A DNA stretch of 39,208 nt from Frankia sp. R82. GTDB taxonomy: Bacteria > Actinomycetota > Actinomycetes > Frankiales > Frankiaceae. The stretch lies in contig NZ_JAMQQG010000036.1 in NCBI RefSeq assembly GCF_023716925.1, positions 1 through 39,208 of the forward strand. Direction: 5' to 3'. Of the stretch, positions 17,530-25,677 are shown piece by piece. A model generated the notes under the pieces. It saw only the letters and a program-made list of their open reading frames with translations, was not told where the DNA came from and searched no databases. Within the stretch, counting starts at the first letter, position 1, and the number at the start of each line of letters is the position of its first letter. Made by a program: the position numbers and the translations under genes.

Positions 17530-17556
17530 GCGCCGCGCGCAGCCGCCGCGCGGCGC
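17530..17556. terminator. GC-rich hairpin downstream of hsdR
   Basis: Perfect 10-bp stem GCGCCGCGCG / CGCGCGGCGC with a 7-base loop, about 120 bp after the hsdR stop and 95 bp before the HD-domain gene. No T-run follows, as is usual in actinomycetes. Likely terminator of the hsd operon. Confidence 0.5.
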
Positions 17557-17650
17557 GGCCGTCGGCCATAGGTCTTGATCCTAAAACGGGGGATTCGGCA
17601 GTCTGTGGCACTCGCTGACGGCCTGGGGCCGGGCGTCGTACGGTGATCTG

Positions 17651-18199
17651 GTGGAGGTAGCGGCTGCTGAGCGGTTGGCGAGCGGGCTTCTGACCCCGTT
17701 GGGGGATCGGTGGCGGCATGTGCAGGCGGTGGCCGCTGCTGCTCGCGAGGTTTCGGCAGCGGTCGACCCGGAAGATCGGGATCTGCTGGTGGCTGCGGCT
17801 TGGCTGCATGACATCGGCTACGCCCCGCCGATCGGCCACCTACGGTTCCATCCGGTCGACGGCGCGCGGTTCCTCGAAGCCCAGGAAGCTCCGGAACGGC
17901 TGTGCGCCCTGGTCGCGCACCACTCGTGCGCCCGGTACGAAGCCGAGGAACGGGGACTGACGGCGGAGCTGTCCGCCTGGGAACTGGAAGTCTCGCCTGT
18001 GATGGACGCGCTGTGCACGGCGGACATGACGACCGGTCCGCAGGGCCAGCGGTTCAGCTTCCCCGACCGCATCGCGGAGATCCTCGCCCGCTATGGGGAA
18101 GGATCGATCGTTCACCGGTCGATCAGCCGGGCCCGGCCCGAGTTACAAGCGTCGGTCGACCGGACCTCGTCCCGGCTGGCACTGGATCAGCCAAGGTAA
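17651..18199 (+). CDS. HD-domain protein (putative metal-dependent phosphohydrolase)
   Basis: 182 residues. The HD-superfamily pattern is complete by eye: H23 in RWRHVQAVA, the H53-D54 pair in AAWLHDIGYAP, His residues in GHLRFHPVDGARFL and LVAHHS, and a distal Asp in LCTADMTT. HD enzymes hydrolyse phosphate esters of nucleotides or signalling molecules, so nucleotide metabolism is the likely field; the substrate is unknown. Start is a GTG at 17651 with no strong ribosome-binding site, so leaderless translation or another GTG nearby is possible. Its 3' end overlaps the convergent Nudix gene by 13 bp. Its position beside the Nudix/XRE genes suggests a small functional set. Confidence 0.82.
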   Translation: MEVAAAERLASGLLTPLGDRWRHVQAVAAAAREVSAAVDPEDRDLLVAAAWLHDIGYAPPIGHLRFHPVDGARFLEAQEAPERLCALVAHHSCARYEAEERGLTAELSAWELEVSPVMDALCTADMTTGPQGQRFSFPDRIAEILARYGEGSIVHRSISRARPELQASVDRTSSRLALDQPR

Positions 18200-18657
18200 G
18201 GGGTTGCCCGCCCCTCCAGGTAGTGATCGATTCGCAGGCGCATTGACGGGTGGATGTTCAGCCCGTCAAGGTCGGCCGGGGCGACCCACTGGACCTCTTT
18301 CGTCTCACTGGACGTCCGTAGTTCGCCGCCGAGCAGGCGGGTCGTGAAGCAGAGTGAGAACTGTTGGCGGACCTCGCCGTCGTCGTAGGCCAGGACGTGC
18401 CGCGGGTTGGTGTAGACGCCGATCAGGCCGGTGACCTCGATGTCGATGCCGGTCTCTTCTTTGGTCTCCCGGACGGCGGCGTCGGTGATGGACTCGCCGA
18501 GGTCCATGCCGCCGCCGGGGAGCGCCCACAGGTTGTTGTCGGTCTTGTGGACCATCAGGATGCGATTGGACTCGTCGACGACCACGGCCGTGACCGAGGG
18601 GACGACGCTGTTCGCCTTGGGAGCGTTCGGGTCGTTGAAGTAGTCGATCCGCGCCAC
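18187..18657 (-). CDS. Nudix hydrolase
   Basis: 156 residues. The Nudix box is complete: G49 x5 E55 x7 then RETKEETGI (63-71), matching GX5EX7REUXEEXGU. The rest has the expected alpha/beta/alpha layout (SVTAVVVDESNRILMVHK, WALPGGGMDLGES, EVQWVAPADLDGLNIHPSMR). It would hydrolyse a nucleoside diphosphate linked to another group, with Mg2+; the substrate is unknown. The GTG start at 18657 has GAAGGAG upstream, inside the end of the XRE gene; only 6 bp separate the two, so they are co-transcribed. The 3' end overlaps the convergent HD gene. Confidence 0.9.
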   Translation of the reverse strand: MARIDYFNDPNAPKANSVVPSVTAVVVDESNRILMVHKTDNNLWALPGGGMDLGESITDAAVRETKEETGIDIEVTGLIGVYTNPRHVLAYDDGEVRQQFSLCFTTRLLGGELRTSSETKEVQWVAPADLDGLNIHPSMRLRIDHYLEGRATPYLG

Positions 18658-18663
18658 GAGGTA

Positions 18664-19515
18664 TCAGGCTCCTTCGGTGGTGGCCCAGACCCGCTCGAAG
18701 CTCGCCGCGTAGTGGTCGAACAGCCCGCCGGGCTGCTCGCGCAGGTGCAGGACGGGTGAGTGGGCGGCGGGGGCACCGTAGACGTGGGTGTTCACGAGCA
18801 TGTCGCCGTCGAACCGGTAGATCGAGTTGTAGAGCGTGGTGCTGTGCAAGCGTAGATCGATCCCGGGGGCGTCCCGCAGGGCGGCGAGGTAGGTGAGGGT
18901 GATCCGGGTCCGGGCGGCCAGGCCATCCCCGATGCCCTCCTCATCCCCGCGTAGGGCGACGGCGAGGGACTCGGGGTTCCCGAGCGCATAGCGGATCTTG
19001 ACCCCGCTTGCGCCCTTGCGCCTCAGGATGGTCGTGAAGTCGGCGTGCCCGTCGGGCAGGAACAGGCCGGCGATCACGAGAACGTCGACCTGATGTGTCG
19101 CCTCGGCGAACAGGGTCCGCCACAGATCGCCCGGCACGGCGGTGCGGCTCGGGTAGACCCGCACGATCTCGGCGGGTACCTCCGCGGCCGGCACACCGGC
19201 GGCCCCGGTGCGGGGCTCCGGAACGCTGCCCGGCTTGTCCGCCAGGCCGATGCGTGCCCGTGGGATGCCGATCCCGTCGGCGATCCGCTCGAAGATCTCC
19301 AGGCTGGTGACCTGGCGGCGGCCGTTCTGGATCTCGCTCACATGCGACTGCGGGACCTCGCAGACGGCGGCGATCTGCGTCTGGGTCGCTCCGGTCCACT
19401 GGCGGTAGATCTTGAAAACCGCGCCGATATCGCGGCGGGCGAGGGCCTCGGACATGTCGGGCCGGTCCCACAGATCGGCCGGAGCCTGTGGAAGGGGGCG
19501 ACGGACGGACACCAC
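18664..19515 (-). CDS. XRE-type helix-turn-helix regulator with DUF5919-like (PLD-like) C-terminal domain
   Basis: 283 residues. The N-terminus has an XRE-like HTH (TGATQTQIAAVCEVPQSHVS, then EIQNGRRQVTSLEIFERIADGIGIP). After a short linker, the C-terminal domain (about 120-283) reads IVRVYPSRTAVPGDLW, VDVLVIAGLFLPDG, VKIRYALGNPESLAVALRG and NSIYRFDGDMLVNTHVYG. This is the DUF5919 pattern, a phospholipase-D-like fold found fused to HTH domains in actinomycetes. A ligand-sensing role is likely (inference). The start at 19515 (GTG, with a second GTG next to it) has GGAGG 5 bases upstream; the frame is open further upstream to 19854 without support. First gene of an operon with the Nudix gene. 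Confidence 0.83.
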   Translation of the reverse strand: MVSVRRPLPQAPADLWDRPDMSEALARRDIGAVFKIYRQWTGATQTQIAAVCEVPQSHVSEIQNGRRQVTSLEIFERIADGIGIPRARIGLADKPGSVPEPRTGAAGVPAAEVPAEIVRVYPSRTAVPGDLWRTLFAEATHQVDVLVIAGLFLPDGHADFTTILRRKGASGVKIRYALGNPESLAVALRGDEEGIGDGLAARTRITLTYLAALRDAPGIDLRLHSTTLYNSIYRFDGDMLVNTHVYGAPAAHSPVLHLREQPGGLFDHYAASFERVWATTEGA

Positions 19516-19738
19516 AAGCGCCTCCGGACGGTAGGAACAGGACCGTCTGTCCTCAATCGACTGCAGGCAGAGTATCCGGTCTCCGTATAGATCGGAAGCC
19601 TGGGCGTATACGTCCAGCGGCCTTCCGTGACACCTGTCCCGGCTGGACGGTGGATGGGCACCGGTTCCGCCTGGTGGCGTTCGTCCCCCGGCGGCTCCTG
19701 GCATCCACTGCACGTCGCCGAGCACGGGAGGGCAGATC

Positions 19739-20020
19739 GTGATCACATTCGATGCAGGTGGCGGTGAGGACCCGGGCAGGCCACTGTTCGGCATCGTCCG
19801 ATTCGACCCCGGCAAGGAACGGCGGGTACGCGACACGCTGATCTCCTTCGACACGGCCGCCGCGGCTGACCTCCTCGTGATTCGTGAGCAGTGGACGGAC
19901 GACTACCAGGTGACCCCGTTGCGGTTCGTGGTCCCCGAGCAACTGCGCCCACCGGCCGGCGCCCGACTACCGCTCGACGAGATGGTGGCCCGTTTCCCGA
20001 CCCGTCGGCGGTGGGCATGA
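19739..20020 (+). CDS. Hypothetical small protein of the element
   Basis: 93 residues, unrecognised. It starts at a GTG with GGGAGGG about 7 bases upstream, a good site. The sequence has alternating strands (PLFGIVRFD, DTLISFD, LLVIREQW, VTPLRFVVPEQLRPP) and a basic C-terminus (RFPTRRRWA), without a membrane segment or known motif. Its stop overlaps the ATG of the next gene (ATGA), so the two are translated together. It is divergent from the XRE/Nudix pair, with about 223 bp between starts, which probably holds both promoters. Confidence 0.7.
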   Translation: MITFDAGGGEDPGRPLFGIVRFDPGKERRVRDTLISFDTAAAADLLVIREQWTDDYQVTPLRFVVPEQLRPPAGARLPLDEMVARFPTRRRWA

Positions 20021-20487
20021 CCTCGTCCGTTTCGCCTGATCAGTCAAGGTCGGCCGCACCGGTCACCGCCAACGGCGCACCGGGCAATCCAGGACATCCG
20101 GCCGCCGTCGCGCTGCTGCCGTGGGGCGCCGCAGAATGGGCGGTGATCGTGCAACCGGGCTCGGACTCCGCGGACATCCTCCGGGCAGTGGCCCGGATGC
20201 CGGCCGGGCTGACGTTCGCCGAGTCCTTCGGGGACGTGGACATCGTGCTCGTCTACCGCGCACCGCCCGAGCTGGCAGGCGACATCGACAACGACGATCC
20301 GGGGCCGTCTCGACGGGGCTGCGCGAACGCCGCCCTGCGGGTGGTCCTAGATCTCCATCCATGCCGGCCCGACTCGCGGTGGATGACCGGTGGAGAGCGT
20401 GCGGCGTTCCAGGCCGGTCAGGTGGAAGCGCTCGAATCGGTCCGCCGGGCCATCCTGCATGCCCTCGGTGTCCCACCTGTCTCGTGA
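20017..20487 (+). CDS. Hypothetical protein, FGDVDIVL family (copy 1)
   Basis: 156 residues, no known domain recognised. The core AEWAVIVQPGSDSADILRAV, then PAGLTFAESFGDVDIVLVYR aligns by eye with the protein at 25678-25974 (GDHAVILRPGADIGDLVALL, then PAAFFTEHFGDVDIVLIFR), so the two are homologous. This copy has about 70 extra C-terminal residues with a Trp/Gly loop (DSRWMTGGERAAFQAGQ) and a terminal helix. Start ATG 20017 overlaps the preceding stop (ATGA); the frame extends upstream to 19891, but that would lie inside the previous gene. The C-terminal half is acidic to neutral, with no signal peptide. Function unknown; the pairing within one element suggests a role in element biology. Confidence 0.72.
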   Translation: MTSSVSPDQSRSAAPVTANGAPGNPGHPAAVALLPWGAAEWAVIVQPGSDSADILRAVARMPAGLTFAESFGDVDIVLVYRAPPELAGDIDNDDPGPSRRGCANAALRVVLDLHPCRPDSRWMTGGERAAFQAGQVEALESVRRAILHALGVPPVS

Positions 20488-20518
20488 GCTGACCACATCG
20501 AACGGCTTCTGACCACGG

Positions 20519-20561
20519 ACGGGCCGGTCCGGCGGGTGCTACTCCGCCGGGTCCGGCCCGT
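20519..20561. terminator. Bidirectional hairpin between convergent genes
   Basis: ACGGGCCGG-T-CCGGCGG and its complement (20544-20561) form a 16-bp stem with one bulge and an 8-base loop. It lies between the FGDVDIVL gene and the convergent XRE repressor, and overlaps the repressor's last codons. Confidence 0.6.
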
Positions 20562-21012
20562 TGTCGTTGGCTCCTTCTCCAGTGCTGCCAATCCCAGGCA
20601 TGATGCGTTCCGCAAGGTCGGTCAGTCGCTGCTCGATGCGGAGCAGGACGGCGAGAATCTGATGGTCGGTGCCCACGCTTCCAGGGGCACTCGCCGGTGG
20701 TGCGTGCTCCGCGGCGTCCTGCTCCAGCTCTTGGTCTTGGTCTTGGAGCAGGACACGGATGAGATGGTCGTGCGGCCAGTCGAGCGCGCGGGCCACGGCG
20801 GTGAGCGTCGCGTTCTGGACTCGGCGCCGCTGGGCTCCGTGCTGAAGCTGGCGTAGTGTCGCGACCGAAACCCCGGATACCTCGGCGAGGGCCTGCTGTC
20901 CGATCCGCAGCGTTGCCATCCGCACGTTGAGTGCGTCGGCCACGGCCTGCCAGTCCTCGCCCTCCACCCGCCCACGGGCGGTGTACGGCGGAACTCCCCG
21001 TCTGTTTGCCAC
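20539..21012 (-). CDS. XRE-family transcriptional regulator, probable element repressor
   Basis: 157 residues. A lambda-repressor-like HTH is visible: MATLRIGQQALAEVSGVSVA, TLRQLQHGAQRRRVQNATLT and AVARALDWPHDHLIRVL. The C-terminal third is a Gln/Asp/Glu-rich linker followed by a helix (ILAVLLRIEQRLTDLAERIMP) that may be an oligomerising coiled coil. It is divergent from the pra-tra-rep-int block, with about 184 bp between starts, the place where pSAM2 carries its own repressor (KorSA, a GntR protein; this is a different family). By position it probably represses element replication and transfer (inference). Start GTG 21012 is chosen over TTG 21018; neither has a clear ribosome-binding site. 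Confidence 0.78.
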   Translation of the reverse strand: MANRRGVPPYTARGRVEGEDWQAVADALNVRMATLRIGQQALAEVSGVSVATLRQLQHGAQRRRVQNATLTAVARALDWPHDHLIRVLLQDQDQELEQDAAEHAPPASAPGSVGTDHQILAVLLRIEQRLTDLAERIMPGIGSTGEGANDNGPDPAE

Positions 21013-21196
21013 CCGCAAAATTTAGCCTGATGGTGAACGGATACTCCAGCCGGTCAGTGGATATTTTCCATCCCACGCCCGTATACATCGGCGCGAAACT
21101 ACTTGGCGAGCGGTTAGTGAGCGGTTCAGAGTGGGTGTTGCCCGACAGCGGCCGGAACACCGGCGGCGAGGCTTACCACTCGGAGGATGATCGTCA
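21013..21196. promoter_or_regulatory. Divergent control region between repressor and pra operon
   Basis: AT-richer than its surroundings at 21016-21100. It contains GAGCGGTT twice, at 21108-21115 and 21119-21126 (11-bp period, one helical turn), and the near-palindrome GGATATTTTCC (about 21058-21068). Both are candidate operators for the XRE repressor. GGAGG before the pra ATG (about 21181) marks the translation signal. Confidence 0.45.
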
Positions 21197-21607
21197 ATGG
21201 CGGTGCCGTCGCGTATTCCGGTGCGTTTCGAGGACGTGTTCCCGGCGGGTGCGTTTGTGCTGGGGGTGGAGGCGTCGAGCGACTACGAGAAGGTGAAGGC
21301 GAAACTGCCGGACGTACAGGCGCGGGACAAGGACACCGGTGAGCGGGTGTGGGTGGTGCGGGTGTTGAACGCGGACCCGACGGCTCGGCAGGCCGAGGTG
21401 AAGGTGAAGATCACCGGTGAGGTGCAGCCGGTGCCGCCGGAGGTGATGGCGGGGACGCCGTTTCGGCCGGTGGTGTTCGAGGGGTTGACGGTGACGCCGT
21501 GGGTGGATACCAACGGGTCCCGTCCGCGGCAGGCGTTCGCGTTGCGGGCGGCGGCGATGGTGGCCGTGGGCCAGGCTGGTCGGCGGGCTGCGGCGGTGGC
21601 GGCGTGA
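21197..21607 (+). CDS. pra: Pra-like activator of element replication, integration and excision
   Basis: 136 residues. The sequence matches the actinomycete family annotated as plasmid replication, integration and excision activator (Pra of pSAM2): RFEDVFPAGAFVLGVE, VQARDKDTGERVWVVRVLNA, EVKVKITGEVQPVPPE and FRPVVFEGLTVTPWV. In pSAM2, Pra activates the rep-xis-int operon. ATG 21197 follows GGAGG with a spacing of about 10. Its stop overlaps the next start (GTGA). It is first in the rightward block pra-small gene-tra-rep-xis and lies directly under the divergent control region. The biochemical mechanism is not apparent from the sequence. Confidence 0.82.
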   Translation: MAVPSRIPVRFEDVFPAGAFVLGVEASSDYEKVKAKLPDVQARDKDTGERVWVVRVLNADPTARQAEVKVKITGEVQPVPPEVMAGTPFRPVVFEGLTVTPWVDTNGSRPRQAFALRAAAMVAVGQAGRRAAAVAA

Positions 21608-21918
21608 ACGGCGAGGAACGCAAACCGTCGTACCTGTCGATGTCCCTGGGCGTCGGCGGTGACTGGCGGGTGACCTGCCACACCTACCCCAACCGCGGTC
21701 CGATCCTGGCCGTCGATGCCGGTGGGATGTCGCTGGCCGTGTCGGCGAAGCATGGCGTTCCGGACGCCGATCACCTGGATTTCGCCTACGCACTGCTGGC
21801 CGCGCCGAACGACTATCTCATCGCCTGCGAAGCCCACCGGTTCGATTCCGAGGAAGCGGAAAACCCTTCGGCTGACGCCACCGAAACGGCGGCCGCGACG
21901 GAGAACCGCGCAGCCTAG
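21604..21918 (+). CDS. Hypothetical small AICE protein
   Basis: 104 residues, unrecognised. The N-terminal two thirds have beta-strand-like segments (YLSMSLGVGGDWRVTCHTYP, PILAVDAGGMSLAVSAK); the tail is acidic and Ala/Glu/Thr-rich. The GTG at 21604 overlaps the pra stop; an internal ATG at 21640 is an alternative. Small genes of this kind often lie between pra and tra in AICEs and are mostly uncharacterised. No membrane segment. Confidence 0.65.
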   Translation: MNGEERKPSYLSMSLGVGGDWRVTCHTYPNRGPILAVDAGGMSLAVSAKHGVPDADHLDFAYALLAAPNDYLIACEAHRFDSEEAENPSADATETAAATENRAA

Positions 21919-22035
21919 CACCACCCTTTCCCTTCCGGAGGTCCGGACTTTCTGTTTCCGTTCCGGGGCCACCCACTGTCTCCCCGTTCGCATATCCCTG
22001 TAGTTCCGCGCGCTCGAAAACAGGTGGTATTTGCC

Positions 22036-23610
22036 ATGTCCAGAATCAGCGGCGACAAGGCGTCGCCGCGTATTCCCACCCGCAACGACAAGATGCGGGT
22101 GCCGCTGTGGATGCTGCTCCTGGCCGTCGCTGGGAAGGGCCTGTGGCTCGCCGTCCGCTGGTCCTTCCGCCACCGGATCGCGGTCGCCGTCGTGGTCGGG
22201 CTGCTGTTGGTCGTCCACCGGTTCGGCCCGGTGGGCCTGGCGGTGCTCGCTGGCGGGCTGGTCGTGGTGGTGCTGGTCTGGGCGCGGGTGCACCCGCGGT
22301 CGTGCTCCTGGCTGGGCCGCTGGCTGTGGGGCCGGACCCGGCTGGCGTTCGTCTACCGGTGGCGGTGGCGGGCGGCGATGGTCCACACCGACCTTGCGAT
22401 CCGCATGCCGATGTCGACTGGCGATCAGGTGACGTTCGACGAGTATTTCCCGCGTATCCGCACGATCCGTTCTACTCGGGCTGTGGACACCCTGCGGGTG
22501 GAGCTGCTGCCCGGTCAGACCCCCGAGCAGTGGGCGGAGCAGGCCGAGGCGCTGCGGCATACCTTCCGGGCCCGGCGCTGCCAGGTGCAGGCCGAGACGT
22601 TCCGCTTCATCCGGTTGCACTTCCACCACCGCGACACCCTCACCCGCCCCGTCACCCCCACCCACCTCGACGAGATGAGCAGCACTCCGGGCGACGCCGA
22701 CCCTGACCCGGCCGGCGCCGACCCGGACCCCACCCCGGTCCACACCGCCTATGCCCGGCTCGTCGCTGGACTGTCCGCGATCCCCGTGGGCCGCTGCGAA
22801 GACGGATCGGCCTGGACGCTGCCGGTGCGTGGGACGCATGTCCTGGTCGCTGGTGCCACCGGGGCGGGGAAGGGCTCGGTGCTGTGGTCGCTGCTGCGGG
22901 GTCTCGGCCCGGGAGTGCGGGCAGGGCTGGTGGAGCTGTGGGTGTGTGACCCCAAGGGCGGGATGGAACTGGCCTTCGGCCGGGCGATGTTCACCCGGTT
23001 CGCCACCACCACGGACACCATCGCCGCGCTGCTCGACGACGCTGTGACCGTCATGCAGGACCGGACCGCCCGGCTGTCCGGTGTGACCCGGCTGCACACC
23101 CCGACCACCACAGAGCCGCTGATCGTCCTGGTCGTCGATGAGATCGCCTCGCTGACCGCCTACGTCACCGAACGGGAGCTGAAGAAGCGGATCGGTGCGG
23201 CGCTGCCGCTGCTGCTCTCGCAGGGCCGGGCCCCCGGTGTGGTGGTCCTGGCCGCGGTGCAGGACCCGCGCAAGGACGTGCTGCCGTTCCGGGACCTGTT
23301 CCCGGTGCGGGTCGCACTCCGGATGACCGAACCCGACCAGGCCGACCTTGTCCTTGGCTCCGGTTCCCGCGACCGGGGAGCACGGGCGGAGGAGATCCCG
23401 CTGTCGCTGCCCGGGGTCGGCTACGTCCTGCACGACGGTAACCCCGACCCGATCCGGGTCCGGGCCGCGTTCATCGACGACGACGAGATCGCCCGCACCG
23501 TGCACACCTACCGGCCTGCGATGGCCGGCGGCTGGGTGCCCGACCTTGACGCCTTCACCGGCGATGACGATCCCGACGGCGCCCCCGACCAGCTCGACGC
23601 CGCCGCATGA
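22036..23610 (+). CDS. tra: FtsK/SpoIIIE-type DNA translocase, conjugative transfer protein Tra
   Basis: 524 residues. Two or three hydrophobic segments near the N-terminus (PLWMLLLAVAGKGLWLAV at about 23-40; IAVAVVVGLLLVV and VGLAVLAGGLVVVVLVWARV at about 48-84) anchor it in the membrane. The motor domain has Walker A GATGAGKGS (273-281) and Walker B LIVLVVDE (D368, E369), then LSQGRAPGVVVLAAVQDPRK and DLFPVRVALRM, typical of TraSA/TraB proteins. These hexameric motors move double-stranded plasmid DNA between actinomycete hyphae after binding short repeats at a clt site. ATG 22036 has AGGTGG about 9 bases upstream. Its stop overlaps the rep start (ATGA). A Pro/Asp-rich linker (about 215-240) precedes the motor domain. 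Confidence 0.9.
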   Translation: MSRISGDKASPRIPTRNDKMRVPLWMLLLAVAGKGLWLAVRWSFRHRIAVAVVVGLLLVVHRFGPVGLAVLAGGLVVVVLVWARVHPRSCSWLGRWLWGRTRLAFVYRWRWRAAMVHTDLAIRMPMSTGDQVTFDEYFPRIRTIRSTRAVDTLRVELLPGQTPEQWAEQAEALRHTFRARRCQVQAETFRFIRLHFHHRDTLTRPVTPTHLDEMSSTPGDADPDPAGADPDPTPVHTAYARLVAGLSAIPVGRCEDGSAWTLPVRGTHVLVAGATGAGKGSVLWSLLRGLGPGVRAGLVELWVCDPKGGMELAFGRAMFTRFATTTDTIAALLDDAVTVMQDRTARLSGVTRLHTPTTTEPLIVLVVDEIASLTAYVTERELKKRIGAALPLLLSQGRAPGVVVLAAVQDPRKDVLPFRDLFPVRVALRMTEPDQADLVLGSGSRDRGARAEEIPLSLPGVGYVLHDGNPDPIRVRAAFIDDDEIARTVHTYRPAMAGGWVPDLDAFTGDDDPDGAPDQLDAAA

Positions 23611-25316
23611 CCGCGCCACTCCACGGACCTGACCCGGCCGCTCCCACCCCGCCCCCCGGGGATGGTGAGCGTCCGGGTTCCCGGGCCGCGCGCATGCGGA
23701 TGCCCCTGGCCCGCCACGTTGTCGAGGCCGTCGCTTTGGACAACGGGGTGTGTGTCCGGCCGATGCCGATGCGCCGGACCAACCTGGACACCGGCGAAAC
23801 ACAGATCATCCCCGTCCCGTGTAGCGCCACCTTGGCATCGAAATGCCCTCCGTGTGCGGAGAAAGCCCGCCGGCTACGGATGGCTCAGTGCAAGACCGGC
23901 TGGCATCTCGATGACGAACCGGTCCCCGACCCCGACCCACCCACCGACGACGCCAAAGCCCTCGCGACCCTGCGCGCGGACCTTGAAGCGGCCCGCGCCG
24001 ACGTCCTGACAGCCGGCGATGTCGGTCAGGCCGGGGAGATCGACGAGCTGATCGGGCAGGTCGACGACGAACTGGCCGCATTGGGTGTGCGGGGCAAGGC
24101 TGCCCCGGACAACCGGGACCGGCCGCGGCGTGTCCGCTCGACCCGGCGGCGCCAGGACGCCCCCGACCTGCCCCGTTTCCCCGTCGACCGGCGCACGGTC
24201 GGGCGGACCTTCGAGGCAGCGGATGGGACGGTGTGGCGCCCGTCGATGTTCCTCACCCTGACCTGCGACACCTACGGCCGGGTCCACTCCGACGGCACCC
24301 CCGTCGACCCGGCGTCCTACGACTACCGGCGGGCCGCCCGGGACGCCATCCACTTCCCGAAGCTGCTCGACCGGTTCTGGCAGAACCTGCGCCGCGCGGT
24401 CGGCTGGGACGTCCAGTACTTCGCCGCGCTGGAACCCCAGAAACGCCTTGCCCCGCACCTGCACGCGGCGATCCGCGGCACCATCCCCCGGGCGATGCTG
24501 CGCCTGGTCGCGGCGGCCACCTACCACCAGGTCTGGTGGCCGCAGGCTGACCGGCCGGTCTACGACGATCACCGGCTACCAGTCTGGAACGAGGGAGCCG
24601 CCGGCTACGTCGATCCCGACAGCGGGCTGCCGCTGCTGTCCTGGGATGACGCCCTCGACGGCATCGGCGAGGACGACGAACCCGCCCACGTCGTCCGCTT
24701 CGGCCCGCAACTGCGCGCCGACGGGGTCACCGCGAACAGCGCGCAGACCGGCCGGATGATCGGCTATCTGACCAAGTACCTGACCAAAAGCCTCGACGCC
24801 TGCCACAACCTCGCCAGCGACCCGCAACGCCGCCACGTCGACCGGCTCGCCGACGCCCTACGCCACGAACCCTGCTCCCCGACCTGCGCGAACTGGCTGC
24901 GCTACGCCATCCAACCCCGCAACCCCCGCCCCGGACTCGTCCCCGGACGATGCAAGGGCAAGATCCACCGGCGAGAAACCCTCGGCTTCGGCGGCCGGCG
25001 CGTCCTGGTCTCCCGACACTGGTCCGGCAAAACCCTCACCGACCACCGACACGACCGGGTCACGTTCATCCGGCAGCAACTCGACGCCCTCGGCGCCACC
25101 GGGACCGGCCCGGCCACACCCGACGGCGAGTCCGACCCGGCCCGGATGGTCTGGCAGCTCCTGCGGCCCGGCGACCCGGCGGCACCTCGCCGTGAACATC
25201 TGCTGTTGCACGCGGTCGCGCAACGCCACGCCTGGCGGGCGCAGCTCGATGCCGCCCGGGCCGCTGCTGCCGACGGCCTTCCGGCAACCGGCCCACCGCT
25301 GCCCGACGCCGCCTGA
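23607..25316 (+). CDS. repSA: RepSA-like rolling-circle replication initiator
   Basis: 569 residues. The HUH nuclease signature is APHLHAAIRG (H284, H286), followed about 100 residues later by YLTKYLTK with candidate catalytic tyrosines Y387 and Y391. N-terminal Cys residues (CPPCAEKARRLRMAQC) and distal ones (PCSPTCANWLRYAI) may bind zinc. This is the layout of pSAM2 RepSA and other Streptomyces rolling-circle initiators, which nick the double-strand origin and stay bound to the 5' end. The start ATG overlaps the tra stop. The origin itself was not located; in related elements it lies in or near rep. A charged insert (about 100-195) separates the Cys region from the catalytic core. Confidence 0.9.
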   Translation: MTAPLHGPDPAAPTPPPGDGERPGSRAARMRMPLARHVVEAVALDNGVCVRPMPMRRTNLDTGETQIIPVPCSATLASKCPPCAEKARRLRMAQCKTGWHLDDEPVPDPDPPTDDAKALATLRADLEAARADVLTAGDVGQAGEIDELIGQVDDELAALGVRGKAAPDNRDRPRRVRSTRRRQDAPDLPRFPVDRRTVGRTFEAADGTVWRPSMFLTLTCDTYGRVHSDGTPVDPASYDYRRAARDAIHFPKLLDRFWQNLRRAVGWDVQYFAALEPQKRLAPHLHAAIRGTIPRAMLRLVAAATYHQVWWPQADRPVYDDHRLPVWNEGAAGYVDPDSGLPLLSWDDALDGIGEDDEPAHVVRFGPQLRADGVTANSAQTGRMIGYLTKYLTKSLDACHNLASDPQRRHVDRLADALRHEPCSPTCANWLRYAIQPRNPRPGLVPGRCKGKIHRRETLGFGGRRVLVSRHWSGKTLTDHRHDRVTFIRQQLDALGATGTGPATPDGESDPARMVWQLLRPGDPAAPRREHLLLHAVAQRHAWRAQLDAARAAAADGLPATGPPLPDAA

Positions 25317-25347
25317 ACCCCTGTCCTGTGAGTCCTCGGAGAGACCC

Positions 25348-25533
25348 GTGCACAAGCTCTTGCTGACCGTCAACGAAGCGGCGGCCCTGCTCGGCGTCGG
25401 CCGGACCACCGTCTATGACCTGATCCGAGCCAACCGCCTTGAAGCGGTCCAGATCGGGCGGTCCCGCCGTGTTCCCCGCGCCGCGGTCCTCGCCTACGTC
25501 GATCGGCTGCGCGGCGAAGGAGAAGCCGCGTGA
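25348..25533 (+). CDS. xis: Excisionase (MerR-like HTH_17)
   Basis: 61 residues: LLLTVNEAAALLGVGRTTVY, then DLIRANRLEAVQIGRSRRVPR and a C-terminal helix AAVLAYVDRLRGEG. This is the excisionase-type winged helix that binds near att and turns the integrase towards excision. The GTG start at 25348 has GGAGAG 4-6 bases upstream. It follows rep by 31 bp and precedes the small FGDVDIVL gene and int. Confidence 0.88.
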   Translation: MHKLLLTVNEAAALLGVGRTTVYDLIRANRLEAVQIGRSRRVPRAAVLAYVDRLRGEGEAA

Positions 25534-25677
25534 CCGGCAAACGGGCTCACGCCCGGAACCGCGGGCCACCAGCCGCGGGCCCGATCTTCTCGGCGATCAA
25601 GACGGTCCCGGCGGGTGCTACCAACACCCGGCCGGGACCTGAGCCCCACCCCTTGGAACAAGCAAGGAGAGAGACCT

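Noticed and set aside
17467-17571. 34-codon open frame with GAGGA upstream, after hsdR
   Set aside because: Runs through a perfect GC hairpin and translates to Arg/Ala-rich low complexity; better explained as terminator DNA.
21283-23802. 839-codon minus-strand open frame over pra/tra
   Set aside because: Antisense shadow of the pra, small-gene and tra coding frames; Pro/Gly/Arg-rich with no domain, a common artefact in high-GC DNA.
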